Source: Gracilibacillus ureilyticus (GTDB lineage: Bacteria > Bacillota > Bacilli > Bacillales > Amphibacillaceae). Taken from it: a DNA stretch of 64,000 bases. The stretch spans positions 1 through 64,000 of the forward strand of contig NZ_FOGL01000019.1 of the NCBI RefSeq assembly GCF_900111195.1, in the 5' to 3' direction. Within the stretch, counting starts at the first letter, position 1; each line of letters starts with the position of its first letter. Position numbers and translations under genes: made by a program. Below, in pieces: positions 54,136 to 63,980 of this stretch. The notes under the pieces are model-generated. The model had not been told where the DNA came from, did not search any database, and saw only the letters and a list, made by a program, of their open reading frames with translations.

Positions 54136-55140
54136 TTAAATTATTGCATGATAGAATTTGAGGTGGAATTGTGTGCCCGCTCCTTGCAGGCTGTAGACTT
54201 CGATATCACCTTGCTGATTTGTCACAATACTGTACGCCATTGCTAATCCAATCCCAACGCTGTCGTCACTGCCGTCTTCCCCTTTGTAGAAACGTTTAAA
54301 GATATAAGGTAAATCTTTTTTGTTAATACCTTTTCCATTATCCTCAATAGTAATTAAGGTATAAAGCGTATTCTCTTTAAATGAAATAGTGATGGTTCCT
54401 CTCTCACCGGTATGTTCCACACAGTTTTTTAAAATATTGATAACGGCTTCTTTTGTCCAATTAAAGTCGCCCGTAATCATTACATTCGAATCACCATCTA
54501 TTTGTAAACTTTGATTTTTTATGTCCATTGGAATAATAACAGATTCAACCGCTTTGTTTAATAGTTCACTAACTTGATAAGGTTCCTTTTTAAAATGAAC
54601 AACTCCTGCATCTATTTTAGCTAACTTCAGTAAAGTGCTAACGAGCCATTCCATCCGTTCTAATTGACTTTGGATGTTATGGATGAATTCCATTCTTTTC
54701 ACTTCTTTTAATTTGGGATCACCCAGTAGATCTGCCATGACCATCATGGAAGTTAGCGGAGTTTTTATCTGGTGTGAAATATCTGAAATTGCATTGTTTA
54801 GTTTTACTTTTTCCTGTTCAAGCATTTTATTCTGTTCGGCCAATTTCAATGTAACTTTGTATATTTCATTCTGGAGAATACTAAGTTCGCCCTCGCGGTT
54901 ATCCCGAATATCAAGACTGTATTCTCCACTATTTATTTTTCTTAAATTAGATGACAACTGACTAATTTTATCGTATCGATAATAAGTGTAAAAGAGATAC
55001 TGCACCAACAAAACAGAGAAAGTTATCACAACAAACCAGACAACTTGGATGGAGAAGAATATTGCTGCTGTCGTTGTTGTCAAGGTTCCAATCATTATAA
55101 AACCTAATAGGAAATAAGCAATCTCTTTATTTCGTAACAC
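54136..55140 (-). CDS. Sensor histidine kinase
   Basis: A 334-residue kinase with two adjacent N-terminal membrane helices and almost no extracellular loop, then HAMP-like and catalytic parts: H-box ISHQIKTPLTSMMVMADL, N-box NCVEHT, G1 DNGKGI and G2 SVGIGLAM. This is the intramembrane-sensing layout of BceS-type kinases that detect stimuli through their partner ABC transporter. GTG 55140 follows GGAGG and overlaps the response-regulator gene. Confidence 0.9.
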   Translation of the reverse strand: MLRNKEIAYFLLGFIMIGTLTTTTAAIFFSIQVVWFVVITFSVLLVQYLFYTYYRYDKISQLSSNLRKINSGEYSLDIRDNREGELSILQNEIYKVTLKLAEQNKMLEQEKVKLNNAISDISHQIKTPLTSMMVMADLLGDPKLKEVKRMEFIHNIQSQLERMEWLVSTLLKLAKIDAGVVHFKKEPYQVSELLNKAVESVIIPMDIKNQSLQIDGDSNVMITGDFNWTKEAVINILKNCVEHTGERGTITISFKENTLYTLITIEDNGKGINKKDLPYIFKRFYKGEDGSDDSVGIGLAMAYSIVTNQQGDIEVYSLQGAGTQFHLKFYHAII

Positions 55141-55825
55141 GTAATTCCTCCATTCTATATCCCATGCCTCTTACTGTTGTTATGATTGTCGGTTTCTGTG
55201 GCTGTTCTTCTAATTTCTCTCTTAACCTTTTAATATATACCGTTAATGTATTGTCATTAACAAATTCACCAGCAATATCCCAAATCCGTTCCAGCAACTG
55301 GTCTCTAGTTAAAATTTGGCCAATATGATTTGCAAAAATTAAGAGTAACCGGTACTCCAATGCTGTTAAAAGCACTTCCTCTCCACTCTTAAATACTTTG
55401 CCTTCTGATTTGTTTATTTTAATATTCTGACACGTAATCACCGATCTTTCATTTGGTGATTTTTGATATCTTCTGGCAACTGATTTTATCCTTGACAGCA
55501 ATTCCCTAATCCGAAAAGGTTTCGTAATATAATCATCCGCCCCCATGTCTAATCCCATTACAACATTTACTTCATCATCAAGAGCTGTTAAAAAGATAAC
55601 TGGTTTATCACTTAATTGCTTCACTTTTTGGCACAAATCATAACCACTGCCATCAGGTAATGACAAATCAAATAAAAATAAATCAATTTGATTTATCTTT
55701 TCACGGATGGTCATTTCCGCTAAACCAGCCTGATGACAGACGATGGTCTCACAACCATCCTGTTGCAAGGAAAATTCCAATCCTGAAGCAATTGTTTTAT
55801 CATCTTCAACCACCATTATTCTCAT
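55127..55825 (-). CDS. OmpR-family response regulator
   Basis: A 232-residue regulator. The receiver domain has VVEDDKT, the phospho-acceptor Asp in FLFDLSLPDGSGYDL and Lys in ITKPFRI. The C-terminal winged helix contains LTALEYRLLLIFANH and DNTLTVYIKRLREKLE. ATG 55825 follows GAGGTG; a longer frame to 55843 is less likely. Regulator, kinase, ATPase and permease lie in order on one strand, so it likely controls the transporter genes. Confidence 0.92.
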   Translation of the reverse strand: MRIMVVEDDKTIASGLEFSLQQDGCETIVCHQAGLAEMTIREKINQIDLFLFDLSLPDGSGYDLCQKVKQLSDKPVIFLTALDDEVNVVMGLDMGADDYITKPFRIRELLSRIKSVARRYQKSPNERSVITCQNIKINKSEGKVFKSGEEVLLTALEYRLLLIFANHIGQILTRDQLLERIWDIAGEFVNDNTLTVYIKRLREKLEEQPQKPTIITTVRGMGYRMEELRVTK

Positions 55826-55870
55826 TGATAACACCTCACTCAAATTACTGATAAATTAAGACTATAACGA

Positions 55871-55905
55871 AAAGGAAGCTTTCGCAAGTTACGAAAGCTT
55901 CCTTT
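55871..55905. terminator. Terminator between the MFS and response-regulator genes
   Basis: A perfect 14-base stem AAAGGAAGCTTTCG / CGAAAGCTTCCTTT with a 7-base loop. It lies 11 bases after the MFS stop codon on the minus strand. Confidence 0.85.
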
Positions 55906-55915
55906 TTAAAAACCC

Positions 55916-57439
55916 CTATTTCTCTGTAGCAAGATTGACTGCAGAGATTTCTTCTTTCTTCTGTTCATAATGTGGCTTCACTCTCTTAATAAAAAATGCG
56001 AGAATTAATGCGACTACAGCGATTAGTGTAGATATAAGGAAAGAGAAATTAATACCGTTAAGCATTGCTTCATTTAAGATCTCTGGCGGCACTACTAATT
56101 CACCATCAGGCCCTGCCTGTCCTGCACCCATTGTAGTAGCAGCTTCTGTCAATAATTCTTCTGTCTTACTTTCTGTGCGGTTATTCATCACAGTGATCAA
56201 TAGAGCTGAGCCAATCGCACCAGACACTTGCTGTAATGTATTATTCATTGCAGTACCGTGTGGATTGTTTATTGCAGGCAGCTGGTTTAATCCGTTTGTC
56301 ATCACTGGCATCATAACCATTGACATACCGAACATCCGGAATGTATACAGGATAACTAAAGTGGAATACGATGTATCCATTCCAATTCTGCTAAAGAAAT
56401 AAGATGTAATTACAGTAATTGTTAATCCGATTACCGCAAGGCTTCTGGCTCCATATTTATCGAACAACTTTCCGGTAATTGGTGACATAATCCCCATTAC
56501 AATCGCTCCTGGAAGCATAAGCAAACCTGATTCCATTGGAGATATCCCTCTAATGGTTTGCACATATATCGGCATAAGAATCATTGCCGAAAACATTGCT
56601 ATTGCGATGACGATTGAAATTGCCGATGATAAAGCAAACATTGGATATTTGTAAATTCTGAACTCTAACATTGGCTCATCCATTTGCAGTTGGCGAAGAA
56701 TAAATGTGATCAATGCAATTGCTCCAACAATAATCGTTCCATAAACATATGGATCGTCCCACCCATTTTCTCCTGCTGTACTAAATCCATAAAGCAATCC
56801 ACCAAATCCTATACTTGACAGGACAAGTGAGAATATATCAAGCTTGATCGCACGTTGCGGTGTAACGTCTTTCAATTTAAATATAGCTAGAATTAACGTT
56901 AACACAGCAATAGGTAACACAATATCAAATAACATTCTCCAGCTATAATGCTCGACTAACCACCCCGAAAGTGTCGGACCAATCGCAGGTGCTGTTATCA
57001 TGACAATACCAAACATCCCCATCGCTGTCCCACGTTTTTCAACTGGAAATGCCGCTAACATTACATTCATTAAAAGTGGCATCATTATTGCTGATCCTGA
57101 TGCCTGAATCATTCTTGCAGCCAATAAAACACTAAAAGCTGGTGCAAGACTAGCTAGTAATGTCCCTGCAGTGAATAATGCCATTGCTGTTATAAATAAC
57201 TTTTTATCAGAAAATCGCTGAATAAAAAAGGCACTAGCAGGGATCAGAATACCATTTACTAACATATATCCAGTAGAAAGCCATTGAACCGCTACTGGTT
57301 TCACTTCAAAATCTTCCATTATGGACGGGAGAGCAACATTTAACAGAGTTTCGTTTAATAATGCTACAAAAGCTCCGATGAACAAAATCGCAATCATTCC
57401 ATAAGGCGGTTTTGTTTGTAAATTTTTATTATTGGACAT
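55916..57439 (-). CDS. MFS drug exporter, DHA2 (14-TMS, EmrB/LmrB-like)
   Basis: A 507-residue major-facilitator exporter with about 14 membrane segments. Motif A-like FFIQRFSDKKLF and motif C in ITAPAIGPTLSGWLVEHYSW mark a proton-coupled drug antiporter of the DHA2 family. It is divergent from a TetR-family gene 150 bases away, the standard arrangement of a repressed efflux pump. The drug is unknown. Confidence 0.9.
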   Translation of the reverse strand: MSNNKNLQTKPPYGMIAILFIGAFVALLNETLLNVALPSIMEDFEVKPVAVQWLSTGYMLVNGILIPASAFFIQRFSDKKLFITAMALFTAGTLLASLAPAFSVLLAARMIQASGSAIMMPLLMNVMLAAFPVEKRGTAMGMFGIVMITAPAIGPTLSGWLVEHYSWRMLFDIVLPIAVLTLILAIFKLKDVTPQRAIKLDIFSLVLSSIGFGGLLYGFSTAGENGWDDPYVYGTIIVGAIALITFILRQLQMDEPMLEFRIYKYPMFALSSAISIVIAIAMFSAMILMPIYVQTIRGISPMESGLLMLPGAIVMGIMSPITGKLFDKYGARSLAVIGLTITVITSYFFSRIGMDTSYSTLVILYTFRMFGMSMVMMPVMTNGLNQLPAINNPHGTAMNNTLQQVSGAIGSALLITVMNNRTESKTEELLTEAATTMGAGQAGPDGELVVPPEILNEAMLNGINFSFLISTLIAVVALILAFFIKRVKPHYEQKKEEISAVNLATEK

Positions 57440-57591
57440 GTAGTCTATAACCTTCTTTCACTAAATTACTAAAGCACTTAAATATTTTATACCGATAGTC
57501 TATTTATTTCAACTATTATTTTAAAAGGTTTGAAAAATCCTAATATATCAGTTATCATTTAACTATACTTACGTTATAGAAGGATGAGTCA

Positions 57592-58464
57592 ATGAGTGAT
57601 AAAAGAGAAGATATTATTAAAGCGGCCCATAAATTATTTGTTAATAAAGGGTTCGCAAAAACGTCCATTCAGGATATTTTAAATGAGGCAAATATTGCTA
57701 AAGGAACATTTTATAATTATTTTGATTCCAAAAAAGACTGCCTATTAGCAATATTGAATTACATTAATGAAGAAGTTGAAAAGAAACGATATGATTTAGC
57801 AAAAGGAAAGCAATTGGATGACGAAGAAGTTTTCATCCAGCAGATTGCTGTAAAGATGGATATAAATAAGCAGCATAATATGTTCACTGTATTTGAGACA
57901 GTATCTTTATCTGAGGATGAAACCTTAAAGAAATATATGATATCGAGACATAAAGAGGAATTAGTCTGGATTTCCAGAAGATTAGAAGCCATTTATCCAC
58001 AAGAAGCCGAGTCCATTACCATCGACCATGCTGTCATGCTGATCGGAATTACTCATCATATGAGCCATGCATCGAAGTTATTAGGGGCAGAGCCTGTTTC
58101 TACATTGTCGATTATCACCTTCGCGCTTAACAGATTAAAATCGATGATCCAATCACAAATTGATCAATCGGAAGTATTCCTGCATAAAAAGTGGCTTACT
58201 CTTCCAATAAATGAAAACAAAGTTGAAAAAAGTCATGTCTTTTCTACTATAGATCAACTCATCAATGAGGTTGACGGTCATGTAGACACAAAGTATATCC
58301 AGTCTCTCCAATTCCTGAAAGAAGAGCTGGAAGCCAAAGAGCCAAGGATCTTCTTAATTGATAGCATCTTTACATCCTTAATAGTGGTTTTCCAACACAA
58401 GAAGTGGGAGCATAAAGTTAACTTATTAAGAAATATGGTTGACAGCTTAACGAAGAAGAAGTGA
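57592..58464 (+). CDS. TetR/AcrR-family repressor
   Basis: A 290-residue regulator, longer than the usual 190-210. The N-terminal HTH (FAKTSIQDILNEANIAKGTF, then YNYFDSKKDCLL) is TetR-type. The long helical remainder is the ligand domain, with an extra about 80 residues at the end. Its neighbour is the divergent DHA2 exporter, which it probably represses. AGAAGGATG precedes the ATG. Confidence 0.88.
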   Translation: MSDKREDIIKAAHKLFVNKGFAKTSIQDILNEANIAKGTFYNYFDSKKDCLLAILNYINEEVEKKRYDLAKGKQLDDEEVFIQQIAVKMDINKQHNMFTVFETVSLSEDETLKKYMISRHKEELVWISRRLEAIYPQEAESITIDHAVMLIGITHHMSHASKLLGAEPVSTLSIITFALNRLKSMIQSQIDQSEVFLHKKWLTLPINENKVEKSHVFSTIDQLINEVDGHVDTKYIQSLQFLKEELEAKEPRIFLIDSIFTSLIVVFQHKKWEHKVNLLRNMVDSLTKKK

Positions 58465-58493
58465 AAAGGATAAACCCTTTCACTTCTCCTTTT
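58457..58493 (+). terminator. Terminator of the TetR-family gene
   Basis: AGAAGTGAAA (58457-58466) pairs with TTTCACTTCT (58478-58487), followed by CCTTTTTT. The stem includes the last codons and stop of the gene. Confidence 0.85.
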
Positions 58494-58532
58494 TTCATCA
58501 TCTACTACATTTATGATATACAGGTGATCGGT

Positions 58533-59300
58533 TTATTGTGATATTGTAAACGCCTGCTGTCCCATCTGAATCCATGCCTCTTCAAAATCTTTACGATCGA
58601 CTGCTTTGTTTTTATTGGATGATAGCGGATCATTTACATATACATTTTCTTCATCATAACCCGTAATTACTGCACTATGGTGCTGATAGGTTACCTGCAT
58701 AGGTCCTAATTCTGTTTGCCATGTCATGAACTGTTCCGGACCCAATTCTCGGAATTTAGCATTGGTAATCACCCATACCGGCCTGTTATCTCTTATAGCT
58801 TCATATAATTCTTCAGGTTCTTTATTTGTCAAATCAATAATACGTTCATCCGAGACATATTCTTTCGCTAATTCCAGAATTGGTTCAATATACACACCGA
58901 GCCCAGGCTGGCTGAATGTTTCCATATTGCCAACAAACCCTTCATGCATATTTCCTCTAATCCCGTTGACTTGAAAAGCTTCATATTGGATGTTCTTTGC
59001 TAACTCCATTTTATCTGTGTTAATATCATAATAGTTTAACAGCATTGCTAAACTAGTTACCTCACATCCGCGCATTAATTCCGGCAATTGAGAAATGTGA
59101 GGAACATCTAACATATAACTCTCTTTTTCTACAAAATCCGCAACAAAACTGCCAGTTTTTTCAGTCAAACTAACGCTAGACGGTTTATTGAATGATACCG
59201 TCTTTACTTTTTCATTTTTGGTTTCTTTTGTCAGTTCAAAACCTCCAATTGCAAATACACTGAGCAAACTAACAATTGCTAATCTTTTTTTTCCATCCAT
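58533..59300 (-). CDS. Secreted C39-like cysteine protease
   Basis: A 255-residue exported protein with an N-terminal hydrophobic signal or anchor (AIVSLLSVFAIGGF). It has a C39_2 papain-like domain: Cys in RGCEVTSLAMLLNYY near residue 78, His in YQHHSAVITGYD near 205 and Asn/Asp in VYVNDPLS. Such proteins are widespread, mostly uncharacterised Bacillus surface proteins (YvpB-like). No bacteriocin genes are nearby, so it is unlikely to be a leader peptidase of an ABC exporter. Confidence 0.82.
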   Translation of the reverse strand: MDGKKRLAIVSLLSVFAIGGFELTKETKNEKVKTVSFNKPSSVSLTEKTGSFVADFVEKESYMLDVPHISQLPELMRGCEVTSLAMLLNYYDINTDKMELAKNIQYEAFQVNGIRGNMHEGFVGNMETFSQPGLGVYIEPILELAKEYVSDERIIDLTNKEPEELYEAIRDNRPVWVITNAKFRELGPEQFMTWQTELGPMQVTYQHHSAVITGYDEENVYVNDPLSSNKNKAVDRKDFEEAWIQMGQQAFTISQ

Positions 59301-59595
59301 AATTAGCCTACCTTCTTTATAATGATATACTAGGTTAATTTTTATCTTATAATTATTATAATATAAGTTAATGATGTCAGGAAGATGTCAAAAAAGAAAA
59401 AATGAGTATATTTTATTAAAAGATATTGATGAAAAGTCACATCACTATAATTTCGATAAGAATTGATCGAAAAAAAACGGATGAATCAACTATCAACAAT
59501 TCATTGAACTACCCGCATGCTCTAAATCCTCTCCGCATCCATTCGTAATAGAAAAACCAACCGCCTATATAGACAGCCAGTTTCCACATTACAGC

Positions 59596-60549
59596 TTATT
59601 TCATATACTTAGAGATAAAATTAGTTAATTCAGCTTGATATTTTCCTTCTTGTATAGCATATGCCTCACCATGTCCCGCATTATCAAATAATACCAACTC
59701 TTTATCCGTTGGTGTGTTTTTGTAAAGTTCATGTGCCATTTCAGTTGGTACAAATGAGTCATTATTTCCATGGAAATAAATGATCGGAATATGTGCTTTT
59801 TTGACCTGGTTTAAAGCAGAAGCTTCGACAAGAGTATAATCTGCCCTTAAGTTAGTAATCAAACTTGATGTTGGTAAAATCGGGAATGCCGGTAAGTGAT
59901 ACATTCGGTCCATTTGGTATTTAAATAAATCATGGACATTTGTGTATGCGCTATCAGAAATAACTAACTCAACATTCTCTGGGTGTTTTTCTCCTGAAGC
60001 CATCAAAACAGTGGCTGCTCCCATAGATAAACCATGCCACAACACCTGTGTTTCTAAACCAGTTTTTTCAATTACTTTCTCTGTCCAATCAATCCAGTCT
60101 AGTCTGTCATGCCAGCCAAACCCAATGTAATCGCCTTCACTTTTCCCATGACCGCGCGCGTCAGCTATAAATATATTATACCCCAGCTTTTCATAATAGT
60201 ATTGGCCGTATAATCCCATATCTTTTGCTTTGCCAAGATAACCGTGCGCAAGCATCACTGTTTTATTTGTTGGTTCTTTTGCTTCAAGATAATAGCCTTT
60301 TAAATTCAATCCATCAAACGACTTTAAATCCCATTCATCGAAATCCTGCTGGGCAACCCATTGTCTCCATCCACCTTGCAAAAAAACATCCATTGCTGCT
60401 GCTGAAACAGTTAAATCCTGATTTCCTTGCAAAAAATCCTTTTGCTCGCGCTTTATAGCAAGGTTGTAAAAGAAGTTCCCGGCAAATATATCTGTAACTA
60501 ACAAGACTGACAAAACACTAATAATCATTATCTTTATTCTCTTTTTCAA
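59596..60549 (-). CDS. Alpha/beta hydrolase with N-terminal anchor (YqkD-like)
   Basis: A 317-residue serine hydrolase. An N-terminal membrane anchor (MIISVLSVLLVTDIFAGNFF) is followed by the fold: oxyanion HGYLGKAKD, nucleophile elbow GLSMGAAT, Asp in YFHGNNDSFVP and His in DNAGHGEAY. It resembles B. subtilis YqkD. Substrate unknown; peptidase S9 or esterase activity is possible. Confidence 0.85.
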   Translation of the reverse strand: MKKRIKIMIISVLSVLLVTDIFAGNFFYNLAIKREQKDFLQGNQDLTVSAAAMDVFLQGGWRQWVAQQDFDEWDLKSFDGLNLKGYYLEAKEPTNKTVMLAHGYLGKAKDMGLYGQYYYEKLGYNIFIADARGHGKSEGDYIGFGWHDRLDWIDWTEKVIEKTGLETQVLWHGLSMGAATVLMASGEKHPENVELVISDSAYTNVHDLFKYQMDRMYHLPAFPILPTSSLITNLRADYTLVEASALNQVKKAHIPIIYFHGNNDSFVPTEMAHELYKNTPTDKELVLFDNAGHGEAYAIQEGKYQAELTNFISKYMK

Positions 60550-60700
60550 AATGATCCCCTTCTCCCCCTGTTGTTAATTCTATTATAACAAGAAGGAGAC
60601 CAGTTTTGTTACATTTTGTCGATTTTTTTAGCCGGAAATAATAAGAATAAACAATTTCAGAAAATGGATGGAGATGGTTATAGTCTATATAAAATAAACA

Positions 60701-60735
60701 AGGCAGAGACGATTTTTCAAACCGATTCTGCCCTT
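60701..60735 (-). terminator. Possible terminator of the P450 gene
   Basis: Imperfect stem AGGCAGAG... / ...CTGCCCT just after the P450 stop codon on the minus strand, running into TTGTTTATT. Confidence 0.55.
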
Positions 60736-60742
60736 TACGTTT

Positions 60743-61993
60743 TTACTTTCTTCTTATATTTTCCAGTATTACTCTGCTTGCAGGAAGGCTTGGTATATCA
60801 TTCATTGAATAAGTAAAATCCTGCTGAGGAACCTCATAGGATATTTTATTAACAAAGTAATTTAACGTAACTTTTAAAATATCAATTGTCATCCATTCAC
60901 CTGCACACCTGTGACCAATATCAAATTCTCCCCCGCCTTGGGGAATAAAGTCAAACGGATTCCCATTCCACTCCTTAAATCGATCAGGCAAAAAGTGATC
61001 AGGCTCTTTCCAAATCTCCGGGTCATGATTTGTTCCATATAAATCTAGTAGCGTTAATGTTCCTTCTTCAAACGTATATCCATTCCATTCGAAACCCTTT
61101 TTTACTCTTGCAACTGTAAAAGGAAAAAATGGATAGAACCGCCGTACTTCCTGGATAAAAAACTGTAATTGCTTATCATTACCTTGTTGGAGTTTTTCTA
61201 CTTCTTTTGGAAATTGGATTGATGCCAGGATGGTAAAGTCAACATAGACAGAAACAGCTACAATAGGACGTATTAAATTTAACACCTCTACTGATACAAT
61301 TTCCGGTTCTAGTAACTGACCATCCAGATCACGATGCATACTAAATTGATATAATGGACGCCTCTGGTCTACTGTTAACTTACCATTTCTAATATCCAAA
61401 ACAAGCTGTTTTATCCAATCTTCTGTTTTGGAACGTGACATCCTAGCTTTCCAGTGTTTAAGACCGATAGCTGAAGCATCTTCAAATAAATCATCAAGCT
61501 CATCCGTCAATTCCCTTTCATCTTCCTGCATCGGGATACCAACCCATCTCATCGCTACATTTGTTAACACTCGCTTTGCTTCCTCATACACATTAAACTC
61601 TTCTGTTTGATTTCTTGTTATCGCTCTTTCCCATTCCATTTCTGTTAATTCTTTTACTTCACTTAACATTTCTTTTGTCATGAATGACATGAACACCGCT
61701 TTACGGTGATGGTGCTTTTCACCATCCAATCCTTGAACTCCTCCCTCTCCAAATAATGTCTTTTGAATACGGGACGGAGCGGCACCTTTTCGTATAAATT
61801 TATTATTATCATAAAATAATTCTGCCTCTTTGGTTCCAATCAGACAATTAGCTTTTTCTCCCATTATACGTGTTTGAAAAACTCTAGAGTGATATTTATC
61901 TTTGCGGTTATAAATATAATTATAGCCTTCCTTCAATAATGAGATTGTATGATCCAGTCCTTTTTCCTTCGGCATATTCTGGTTATTTACCAT
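60743..61993 (-). CDS. Cytochrome P450, CYP152 fatty-acid peroxygenase type
   Basis: A 416-residue haem protein predicted to hydroxylate fatty acids at alpha/beta positions with hydrogen peroxide. The haem ligand Cys is in DIGHRCAGEWMT near residue 360. The I-helix has the Arg-Pro pair (NLIRPIVAVSV) that holds the substrate carboxylate in P450-BSbeta/SPalpha, instead of the acid-alcohol pair of monooxygenases. ATG 61993 follows GGAGGTG; the frame extending to 62071 adds unrelated residues. Length matches CYP152. No redox-partner gene is nearby, as expected. Confidence 0.9.
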   Translation of the reverse strand: MVNNQNMPKEKGLDHTISLLKEGYNYIYNRKDKYHSRVFQTRIMGEKANCLIGTKEAELFYDNNKFIRKGAAPSRIQKTLFGEGGVQGLDGEKHHHRKAVFMSFMTKEMLSEVKELTEMEWERAITRNQTEEFNVYEEAKRVLTNVAMRWVGIPMQEDERELTDELDDLFEDASAIGLKHWKARMSRSKTEDWIKQLVLDIRNGKLTVDQRRPLYQFSMHRDLDGQLLEPEIVSVEVLNLIRPIVAVSVYVDFTILASIQFPKEVEKLQQGNDKQLQFFIQEVRRFYPFFPFTVARVKKGFEWNGYTFEEGTLTLLDLYGTNHDPEIWKEPDHFLPDRFKEWNGNPFDFIPQGGGEFDIGHRCAGEWMTIDILKVTLNYFVNKISYEVPQQDFTYSMNDIPSLPASRVILENIRRK

Positions 61994-62156
61994 ACCCGCA
62001 CCTCCATTTCGATCGAAAATCATATAACTATTTTTCCCCAAAGCAGTAAATAAAAAACAAACTTTCTCCATAAAAGGAAAAAGAATGTTTAAATAGTATT
62101 TAGTTAGTGGTAAATCATATATAAAATGAGGAAATAAAATAGTTAGGGGTGTAAAA

Positions 62157-62999
62157 ATGGAGACTAATATACCTTCTGTAACACTGCATGACGGAAATCA
62201 GATTCCAGTAATTGGCTTTGGTACAGCAAAAATCAAGGGTGATCTTGGGGCAGCTGCAATGGTGAATGCAATTAATAATGGCTATCGTCTTATTGACTTT
62301 GCCTATAATTACGAGAATGAGGGGACGGTAGGGGAAGCTCTCAGACGAACTTCAGTCCCTAGAGAAAAAATTAAGGTTACCTCCAAACTTCCCGGTCGTT
62401 ATCATGAATACAATGATGCAGTGGAAGCAATTCAAGAATCTCTTTACAGAACTAATCTCGACTACTTTGACCTGTATCTCATCCACTGGCCAAATCCTAA
62501 ACAAGATAAATATTTGGAAGCATGGCAGGCGCTGATTGATGCCCAGAGGTGGGGACTTATCCGCTCGATAGGTGTCAGCAACTTTTTACCAGAACACTTG
62601 GAACGTCTGGAAAAAGAAACAGGAATCCTTCCTGCAGTTAATCAAATCGAATTACATCCATTTTTCAACCAGCAGGAACAAAGAGAATGGCACGAAGAGC
62701 ATGGAATCGTAACAGAATCCTGGAGTCCTTTATATCGTGCGAAAGATCTTTTTGAGAATCAAACCCTTCAGGGAATCGCAGAGAAACATAACAGAACCAT
62801 CGCACAAGTCGTATTGCGCTGGCATTATCAACTTGGTGCTGTGACCATCCCACGCTCTACTTCCATTGCACATCAACAAAAGAATATCGCTATTTTTGAC
62901 TTTGAATTGGACAGCGAAGACATGACAAACATTAATCAATTAACTAGACCTGATGGCAGGATAAATGATCAGGACCCTGCTGTATACGAGGAATTTTAA
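62157..62999 (+). CDS. Aldo/keto reductase
   Basis: A 280-residue NADPH-dependent reductase. The catalytic tetrad is visible: Asp and Tyr in LIDFAYNYENE, Lys in VTSKLPG and His in YLIHWPNP. GVSNFLPEHLERL and AVNQIELHPFF are family features, and IPRSTSIAHQQKN binds NADPH phosphate. It resembles YvgN/YtbE-type carbonyl reductases. It is divergent from the P450 gene and may detoxify aldehydes. Confidence 0.93.
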   Translation: METNIPSVTLHDGNQIPVIGFGTAKIKGDLGAAAMVNAINNGYRLIDFAYNYENEGTVGEALRRTSVPREKIKVTSKLPGRYHEYNDAVEAIQESLYRTNLDYFDLYLIHWPNPKQDKYLEAWQALIDAQRWGLIRSIGVSNFLPEHLERLEKETGILPAVNQIELHPFFNQQEQREWHEEHGIVTESWSPLYRAKDLFENQTLQGIAEKHNRTIAQVVLRWHYQLGAVTIPRSTSIAHQQKNIAIFDFELDSEDMTNINQLTRPDGRINDQDPAVYEEF

Positions 63000-63090
63000 G
63001 GAAGAAGCCTGGACATGTTCCATCTATTTAACAAAATCGGAACTGTTCAGGACAGGATGATGTACGATAATATAAGGAAGATATAAAAAT

Positions 63091-63134
63091 TTCTCATGAA
63101 CGGTAAATGCATCGATTGTTCATGAGAATTTTTT
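63091..63134 (+). terminator. Terminator of the aldo/keto reductase gene
   Basis: TTCTCATGAAC (63091-63101) pairs perfectly with GTTCATGAGAA (63118-63128), followed by TTTTTTATT. Confidence 0.85.
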
Positions 63135-63215
63135 ATTCCAATTACGCTGGCTGAGATCGGGAGGGCGGCTGAATTCCTTCGCTCCCTTTTTCCTTTGCAC
63201 CAAGGCATTCAGAGT

Positions 63216-63980
63216 TCATACACTTTTTGACTCTGCAAGCTTGAATAAATAATATTGTTCTTCCCGTGCCATGTGGTCTGCCATCGATGCGGTGAAGGTG
63301 CTTAAAACCTCGGCACTTAATTCCATTTCCTCTAATTCATGCAAGAATGTCTGAAATAATCCCATCTCTATCTCCACATCATGGTTAAATTTTTCAAGAG
63401 CGGGAAAGGAGTCAATGTTTGCCCGCAGATATCCCGTCAGTTCTACGGCTTTTAAATAAAATTGATCAAAATGTTTATTGAATGCGGCACTCTTTTCTTT
63501 CAGCCTCTTCTCAACGCCATCTAATCTGTCATTAATTGCTCCTGCATGGCCTGATGCATCAACTAACCAGAGTAAATGATGATGCAATTCATGAAAAATC
63601 GGCGGCTTATCTCCTTGCTTCAAATATGTCAAAATCAGGAGATACTCTTCTAATTCATTGACCATGTGATTTAAAAAAGTTGGTGTTAAATGGATACCCA
63701 TCTGTCCTGTCAGATGCCGTTTGATAATATATAATTTGAATTCCCTGAACTGTTTAGTAATTTCTTCAACACTTTTAGCAAAGGATATGGCATTCGAATT
63801 ATTTAATGTATTTGCCTGCATAAGCAGTTGGTCATAATATGTAATGAACGTGTTTGCTTTCTTTATATCCTCAGACTGTGAAGGATATAAAGAATCATGA
63901 ATAAACCTGGCATGATCTGCTAATACTTGCAGCCAAAATTGATGTTCAAACATCGCGCTTCTTAGGTAATTAGATTGCAA
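63216..63980 (-). CDS. DUF2935 protein, putative metal-binding helical bundle
   Basis: A 254-residue soluble, mostly helical protein. His/Glu motifs recur in the two halves (AMFEHQFWLQVLADHARF, IFHELHHHLLWLVDASGHA, MADHMAREEQYYLF), typical of the DUF2935 family, which folds as a ferritin-like bundle and may bind a metal pair. It begins with TTG 63980 after GGGGG about 11 bases upstream. Function unknown; no operon partner is seen within the window. Confidence 0.8.
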   Translation of the reverse strand: MQSNYLRSAMFEHQFWLQVLADHARFIHDSLYPSQSEDIKKANTFITYYDQLLMQANTLNNSNAISFAKSVEEITKQFREFKLYIIKRHLTGQMGIHLTPTFLNHMVNELEEYLLILTYLKQGDKPPIFHELHHHLLWLVDASGHAGAINDRLDGVEKRLKEKSAAFNKHFDQFYLKAVELTGYLRANIDSFPALEKFNHDVEIEMGLFQTFLHELEEMELSAEVLSTFTASMADHMAREEQYYLFKLAESKSV

